From positions 64,852,001 through 64,916,000 of the forward strand of contig CM060733.1 of assembly GCA_030704615.1 (NCBI GenBank): a DNA stretch of 64,000 nucleotides. Reading direction: 5' to 3'. This document shows, piece after piece, positions 58,774-64,000 of the stretch. Numbering within the stretch: the stretch's first letter is position 1; every line of letters begins with the position of its first letter. The notes below the pieces were generated by a model, which had not been told where the DNA came from, did not search any database, and saw nothing but the letters and a program-made list of their open reading frames with translations. Both the position numbers and the translations under genes were made by a program. This DNA is from Takakia lepidozioides. Taxonomy: Eukaryota; Streptophyta; Takakiopsida; Takakiales; Takakiaceae.

Positions 58774-59408
58774 GTACATACGCGATGCCTTCCTTACAGT
58801 CCTTGCATTTTTCGCCGAATTTCCAGATCAGGGCTCCGAAAATGGCTAAGTCCTTAGGGTGGCTGGCCCTGAACTGGAAATTTGGCGCCATTTTTCCAAG
58901 GTCATATGGGACAGCCATTTTCGGGCCGGACCTGGGAAAATGGCGCCGAATTTCCAGTCAGGGCTCCGAAAATGGCCAAGTCCCTAGGGTGGCTGGCCCT
59001 AAACTGGAAATTCGGCGCCATTTTTCCAGTTCTGGGCCCTATTGCCGTTCTGGGATAGCCATTTTCGGGCCAGACCTGGGAAAATGGCGCCGAATTTCCA
59101 ATCAAGGCTCCGAAAATGGCTAAGTCCCTAGGGTGGCTGGCCCTGAACTGGAAATTTGGCGCCATTTTTCCATTTCTAGGCCCTATTGTTGTTCTGGGAC
59201 TTAGCCATCTTCGGGCCAAACCGGGAAAAATGGCGCTGAATTTCCAGTGCAGGGCTCCCAAGATGGCTAAGTCCCTAGGGTGGCAGTCACCGAAAACCGA
59301 AATTCGGCGCCATTTTTCCATTTCTAGGCCCACTCAGATCCGCCCCAACCTGGGAAAATGGTGCCGAATTTGCAGTTCAGGGACCTCATTGTGTTTTCAT
59401 GAATGCAG
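58774..59408. repeat. Intronic palindrome array, copy 3 (short)
   Basis: This occupies intron 6 at the identical position as in copy 2, but is only 635 bp against 1751 bp, with about four units of the 146-bp type. Centres are GGCGCC with GGAAATTCGGC-type arms. Confidence 0.88.
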
Positions 59409-60232
59409 GTACTGCAAGTTCTCCGTTTTGGAGAAAGGTCATCTGTCTTTCGAGCCACCATTCTTCCTGGCATGGAGGAACCCTGGGGCTGACTCCATGT
59501 ACACTGACGATATTGTGAAGGAGTGGCATCTGGAACATTTGCGTGATTGCCCTTGGTATGTGGACCTTCCGCCCGGCATGCTCGACCCATCCGAGTTTCA
59601 ATTGAAGCTGGATGCTGAGGCCCGACGAAACCGTGTTCCGCTGCCTCCGCTGGGTGCAAAAGAGGCAAAAGCGCTTGCGAACTCCAGGAAAGCGGCAGAG
59701 CTTGCTCAGGCAGGAATTCAGGAGAAATTGAATGAGAAGAGTAAAGGCCAAAGGAAAAGGACAAGGAAATAGGTGAGTGCAGTTACACCCAAAAAACAGA
59801 AAACCATCAGGGCATCAGAGCAGGCGCAGGAGGGGACCCAAGAGAGTGACTCGGACGACGACTTTGTTCAAGGTCCTGCGACTGCTGTTGCTGCTACCCA
59901 GTCACCGGTCGTCCAGGTTCCCAAGTCAGTTCGGAGTGGGACTGGCTCTGCCAAGAAGTTGGCATTTGAGGGCGAGCCTACACGGCGGTATTCGGCGGTG
60001 ACGTTTACGCACAGGCCAAAGGTAGAACCTCCAACCATCATCCAATGCGTCAATGAGAGCTTCCTTGACGCTCTCGCTACCAGGGCAAAGAAGGTGGCAC
60101 ACAGCAAGTCTCTGGCGGAGCAGAAGGGGAAAGCCAAGAAGAGGGCTGCCAGTACAGAGCCTAAAGACACCCCTGGTTTTGAAGCCATGATGGAATTCTT
60201 CACGGCTGTGAGCACGGATTGCAAGAGCACTC

Positions 60233-60247
60233 GGGGGGGGGGGGGGG
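60233..60247 (+). repeat. Coding homopolymer of 15 G in copy 3
   Basis: The run lies inside exon 7 just before the motif IV-like block and encodes glycines. In copy 1 the same site has 24 G (27619-27642 as C on plus). In copy 3 the length puts the downstream methylase block out of frame. Confidence 0.85.
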
Positions 60248-61827
60248 TTTGAGGTGGAGAGAGCTTGCGACATGATTCTCCTCGACATTCCAGATGGGGA
60301 GCTGCTGGAGGGCCTGGATGGTGTGCCCACCTGGAACAGGTTTACTGAGGACTACTGGAAAGCCGGGTTTGGGCTGGCGGGGATGCTCCTGGATGACGGT
60401 GGATGTGTGGTTGTCCTTGCCACAAGAGGGAAGACCACAGAGAATGCTGTGGCAAGGTGGACACCGAAAAGTGTCACCCCGGTCCTCCTCAGAAAATGGT
60501 TCTGCATCAATACACAGGGGTTGCGAACAGAGGGCCAAAGTGTAAGTTATCAATCTATTGCATTCACCTCATATTGTGGTGTATCTAAACAAGATCTTGG
60601 AGTTGATCCCTATTTTGTTGGAACAGACATTGGTGTTTGAGGCATATTGCTTTGTGAAGAGAGGGTCTACGTTCAAATTCCGCAACGACGGTCGTCTTGT
60701 TGATGCCGCTGTGGACCCTGTTACCTACGATGTCCTCTACAACTATGTGCCCCACTCCAGTATGCCAAAGGACACAAAGACAGGCAAACCGTGGCGGTAC
60801 AGCCGGACCCGGAGCCCTGCTTTCATCCAAACCCTCATGGAGACGTGCTCGGATGTCCAAGGGCGGATTCTGGACCTCACATGCGGCACGGGCAAGCCTT
60901 CACGTGCTCAGTTTGTCCCCTGGCCTGATTGCAATTGCATGCCGCAAGCTATTAACCGCCCGCTTTGTTCCTCAGGTGCTTCAATGTGGGCAGGGACGTT
61001 GTCCGACAGGCATGTGTTTGCCTTCGAGCCAGATACTGCCCTCCACAACTCGGAACTTGCAGCGGCTGAACGTCTGCCGAAAGAGGTAGAGGCATCCTCG
61101 GAGGATGAGGAAAAATCCGAGAAGGAGCAGGGGAGGAACAAGTTGGGATCGAGGCCGAGGAGCCCCCGGTGTACGAGTGAGTGGTCGCATTGTAAGTTGC
61201 CTCCAGATTTTGTGAGGCACCTCCCTTCGCTCTCTTATTTCATTGAAAACCCTTTTTGCTTCTGCTGGTATTGACATTCTTGAAGTGGATTTGTTCTTAC
61301 TGTAGGATGCCAAGTACGGCAGGAGGGACGTCTACACCGGAGTTCATGGGCAGGAGGAACGTGCCTTTTTTGCCAGGGGGGATTTCATGCCTAGTCCAGA
61401 AAGGGACTACATCCTTCCTACTTATGCTGCCCGGCTTGCTTCGGTGTCCATTAGGAGGTGTTCCGAACCTAGTCGTGTACAACATATTTTAGACGAGGCA
61501 AGCCTCAAGAAAATGAAGATGAGGGAGGAGGCAACAGCTATTAGAGCCCGTCGGGCTCGTAGATTTGTGTTGGATTCTGATGAGGAAAGTGGGGGAGAAG
61601 AGGCAAAAGATTCCCAGGAGGTGAGGTGGACAGTCCCCCAAGGAGAGGACGGCATTTTTGAGAGGCATACTGCAACCGATGCATCACAGAGCTCGGAGGA
61701 TGGGGGGGATGAGGGGGATGAGGAAGAAGGAGGGCCAAGTTCCTCGGAAGGTGTAGGAGAGTAGTTCCCATTCCTGCTATGACAGTTAGGACACACTTGT
61801 ATAGACGTGGCTTGCCACCAAATTTGC

Positions 61828-61833
61828 AATAAA
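61828..61833 (+). terminator. AATAAA polyadenylation signal of copy 3
   Basis: AATAAA about 64 bp after the stop codon at 61762-61764, conserved with copy 2. Confidence 0.55.
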
Positions 61834-61985
61834 ATGTTGCATTTCATTGCTATGACGAGTCCACATGACCCTATTTCCGTGCCTCCTAACCCTATTTCCG
61901 TGGACACAATTCGGCCCGCTCATGCTTTTTTTTTTCCCGCTCATGCTCATGCCGCTCATGAAATAGCAGCCCCCCTCCTGGGGGT

Positions 61986-62390
61986 TCCTCCTCTCCCACT
62001 ACAATTTCTTTCTTGTTGCAACATGACACCACAATATGCAGCCCCCTACCTGTGCAGGTCCCTCCCTCCCACAACCCCCTTTGCGCTTTTTGGGTATTAA
62101 GACAGGCCACCACAAGTTTGAACCTCCTGTGAGGGAGTCAGCAATCTGCAAAGTTGCATTTCTCATGGCACAAAATGGAAAAATGTATAGAAGACTTTAA
62201 TAACAGATTTGGATTCCAAGGAATAGACAGTAGATAAACCCTTGTATCATGAGGTATAGAGGGCAAGAAAGTGGTGCTTCATCCTGCTAGTGGAAAATGG
62301 AAAAAACTGCTGGGACCAAAAGGAAAAACAAATAAGAAGATGCAAATCCTGCCACAAACCTAAGAAATCAGTACAGCAAATGCCCACTTA
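61986..62390. other. Unassigned sequence after copy 3
   Basis: The similarity to copy 2 ends at about 61985. No gene is supported up to the end of the acidic-protein exon. Confidence 0.4.
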
Positions 62391-62391
62391 C

Positions 62392-63131
62392 CTCTCGTGG
62401 AAGAGGAGCTGGCCGTTTTGGTGCCCTCGGAGCATGCGTTGCATTGGGAGGCTCGGTCAGTCCACATGCACCACTGATGTAGTTCTCCAAATCTGATACC
62501 TTGTCCACATCATCTCCATCCTCGTCCTCCTCTATGTCCTCGTCCATTTCCTCCTCCGAATTGTCGTCGTCATCTATGTTGTAATCCTCATCGAGCTCCT
62601 GATCACGCTCGTCAAGTTCCTCTGCCTCAGAGCCCACCGACTGGGGAGTCTCGAGCTCTTCCTCCGCCATCGAAGGTAATGTTAGTTCTTTCAAGCGCCC
62701 ACTTTGTCGAGGAGGCCCATTCCACACAACTTTGGAGCTCCTAGTCGGCCGTTGTACACTCCTAGCTATGCTGCGCACACATTTCCAAAACCCTGTGTGA
62801 ATCTTGCCCTAAACAAAAGGCGATCGTGAAAGTGCCATCACCATGAAACCTATGGGAGGGAAAAGCAGTAGGCTAATGTGGTGGGAAACCCCTACTCACT
62901 ACCTGTGTAGCATGCATACTAAGGACAAGGGTGATCTGCTCACCTGCGCGCAACGCTCCCAATGTTCAGCTGAGCCAACGTCTCCTTGTTGGCCGCTATG
63001 CACCTCTCTCGCTCTTCCTCGTAGGCAGTGCGTGGAGGGGTGTCGGGTGTAGAGGCCTTGCGTGTCCGTGCCATGGCGGGTTCCTCCTCGTCGCTCAAAT
63101 CGCAGTAATCAACCTCAAACAAGACTACCAT
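62392..63131 (-). CDS. Acidic protein gene, 5' end cut by LTR insertion
   Basis: Exon A (63131-62944) starts at an ATG that touches the LTR end and encodes VLFEVDYCDLSDEEEPAM, then PPRTAYEEERERC. It ends at a donor (CAG/gtgagc). Exon B (about 62808-62392) encodes a basic stretch (SIARSVQRPTRSSKVVWNG) and a very acidic tract (DNSEEEMDEDIEEDEDGDD), and ends before gtaagt, so more exons are expected at lower coordinates. The phase between A and B does not fit cleanly, so the model is approximate. I do not recognise the protein. Such acidic/basic low-complexity proteins occur as transposon companions and as chromatin factors. It may be part of the transposon family or a separate gene. Confidence 0.4.
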
Positions 63132-63855
63132 TGTCGCGGCCCTTTGCCTTGAGGGCAGGGGGTCGGGACACATCAGGGGCTGCCCCTGTGGTGGGGGCAG
63201 CGGCAGCGATAGGTATGGGGGGCTGAGGCACCCTTGAGTGCCCAAGGCACTCAGGGAAGCGGAGGCGCTCACTAGGTGGAGCCCCGCACACCGGGTTGCG
63301 GTGGGGGTGGCTCCACAAGGGGTGGTGGTAGCTTAGTGGGACTTAGTGGGGGTGGCATAGGACTCACCATGGGGGCGGAGACCTCGTGGTGGGAGTCGTG
63401 GGGAGTCTTGGGACTCATCACGGTCCATAGGGGCCGTGGTGAGCGGGCCAAGACTCACCGCGACTCACCACCGGGAGTCGAGGGTTTTCGTGGTGGTTCG
63501 CCATAAAATGGCATGGCTGGTTGTGGAACCCCCGCGGACAGCTACAGAAGTATATATAGGGAGTAGTAACCCCGAGAACGGTGCAAGCCCGTTGGTGACC
63601 AAAAACTAGTGAGTAAGCGAGGGAGCCGGAAAGCGACCAAAGAGTGGGGAGCTGTTCCGGACTGCCATCTACCAAAGGGAATTCTCCTAGTCCCAAATAG
63701 GTGGAGGGTTTAGAGGGAAGCGAAGGGGACCGTTATGTCCCGGTGAGCAGCCGAAACTCCAAGTTGGCCCGGCGGCCAGGTTGGGAGTCAGGCGCGCGCA
63801 TCAAAGCGAGTAACTATGACTTGAAGGGGAGTTTACCGAAGTGAGGTGTGCGACA
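63132..63855 (+). mobile_element. 5' LTR of a retrotransposon leaving the window
   Basis: This runs from TGTCGCGGCC at 63132 to GTGTGCGACA ending at 63855, about 724 bp, with matching inverted ends TGTCGC/GCGACA. A TATA box TATATATAG lies at 63551-63559. The primer-binding site follows immediately. The 3' LTR lies outside the window, so LTR identity and target duplication cannot be checked. Confidence 0.8.
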
Positions 63856-63857
63856 TT

Positions 63858-63869
63858 TGGTATCAGAGC
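63858..63869 (+). promoter_or_regulatory. Primer-binding site for initiator tRNA-Met
   Basis: TGGTATCAGAGC lies two bases after the LTR end. It is complementary to the 3' end of plant initiator methionine tRNA, the usual primer of plant copia and gypsy elements. Confidence 0.9.
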
Positions 63870-63910
63870 TTAGAGTTCAGTACGCGATCGTCCTTGGGAT
63901 TGGCCTCATC

Positions 63911-64000
63911 ATGGGGTCGGGCAAGCCGAAGCGAAAGCGGAACGGCCCAAAAGATGATGATCCCGGTGAGCCCGATGGGGGCGACGTGTCACCGAGGCGG
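63911..64000 (+). CDS. Start of retrotransposon gag (runs off the window)
   Basis: An ATG 41 bp after the primer-binding site opens a frame of 30 codons to the window end. It is basic at first (GSGKPKRKRNG) and then acidic (DDDPGEPDGGD). Position and composition fit a Gag N-terminus; the family cannot be told. Confidence 0.55.
   Translation, partial: MGSGKPKRKRNGPKDDDPGEPDGGDVSPRR

Larger units (their letters stand above)
55736..61764 (+). pseudogene. ParB-domain/DNA methyltransferase-like gene, copy 3
   Basis: This is the fullest copy. Exons: 55736-55896, 56126-57565, 57681-57870, 57980-58252, about 58322-58463, 58530-58773, 59409-60541, 60627-60891 (GC donor), 60976-61176, 61306-61764. 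Exon 2 is intact and carries the ParB/Srx-like domain (VWDGNHRLLAWMEH). Exon 7 has the motif IV-like block MILLDIPDGELL and MLLDDGGCVVVLAT; exon 8 has RSPAFIQTLMET and RILDLTCGTG, completed over the intron by ASMWAG and VFAFEPD. This IV-then-I order is that of beta-class N6A/N4C methylases, where bacterial ParB-methylase fusions are also known. DIPDG replaces the usual DPPY, so catalysis is doubtful. Damage: a 16-base deletion in exon 1, exon 2 donor GT to AT, CAA to TAA in exon 6, TAG at 59770-59772, a 15-G run shifting frame, and a frameshift in exon 9. Confidence 0.78.
53300..61985. mobile_element. Large DNA transposon, copy 3 (transposase lost)
   Basis: This is in the same orientation as copy 2 and directly after it: palindrome array, ParB-methyltransferase gene, then the conserved 3' region up to AATAGCAGCCCCC at about 61975. 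There copy 2 continues into transposase, but copy 3 continues into unrelated sequence. The copy is therefore non-autonomous. The ends are not fixed. Confidence 0.55.

Overview
The window is eukaryotic and comes from a streptophyte plant, most likely a non-seed land plant with a transposon-rich genome. The evidence is an intact class IV HD-Zip (HD-ZLZ-START) gene, a fragment of a class III HD-Zip gene, an exon of the Golgi/ER retrieval protein RER1, GT/GC-AG introns, AATAAA signals, and many plant-type retrotransposons and DNA transposons. I cannot name the species.

Layout. 1-3559: 5' flank and an uninterrupted HD-Zip IV coding region. 3560-7470: mostly gene-poor DNA with a scrap of MULE-like transposase and a lone RER1 exon. 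7471-19349: one Ty3/gypsy-type composite that forms a giant inverted repeat. Two opposed copies of the 5' half of the element (LTR-gag-protease) flank a 2.2 kb spacer. The spacer holds the rest of one copy, including a cytosine-C5 DNA methyltransferase (DNMT) domain lying in frame between protease and reverse transcriptase. 19358-21484: the 3' part of an intron-containing Plavaka-like transposase gene. 23.6-25.7 kb: an unrecognised multi-exon gene. 26.2-28.3 kb: the HD-Zip III fragment joined to a truncated reverse-strand copy of a ParB-methyltransferase gene. 28.5-38.6 kb: gene-poor. 38.6-41.75 kb: a second, truncated gypsy element. 42.6-62 kb: two tandem copies of a large DNA transposon. 62.4-64 kb: an acidic-protein gene cut at its start codon by a further LTR retrotransposon, whose 5' LTR, primer-binding site and gag start run off the window.

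The large DNA transposon is the most unusual part. Its plus-strand gene (about ten exons) encodes a ParB/Srx-like domain followed by a protein resembling beta-class N6-adenine/N4-cytosine DNA methylases. Convergent to it lies a MULE-like transposase with a GCM/WRKY-like zinc finger. The gene is preceded by kilobase arrays of near-perfect palindromes centred on GGCGCC, and a second palindromic tandem array (95-bp units, then 146-bp units) sits inside one intron. All copies are damaged in different ways.

Two unrelated transposon classes within 45 kb therefore each carry their own DNA methyltransferase-like gene: a 5mC-type DNMT in a gypsy element, and a predicted N6A/N4C-type ParB fusion in a DNA transposon. 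All functional statements come from motif recognition by eye. No database search or alignment program was run.
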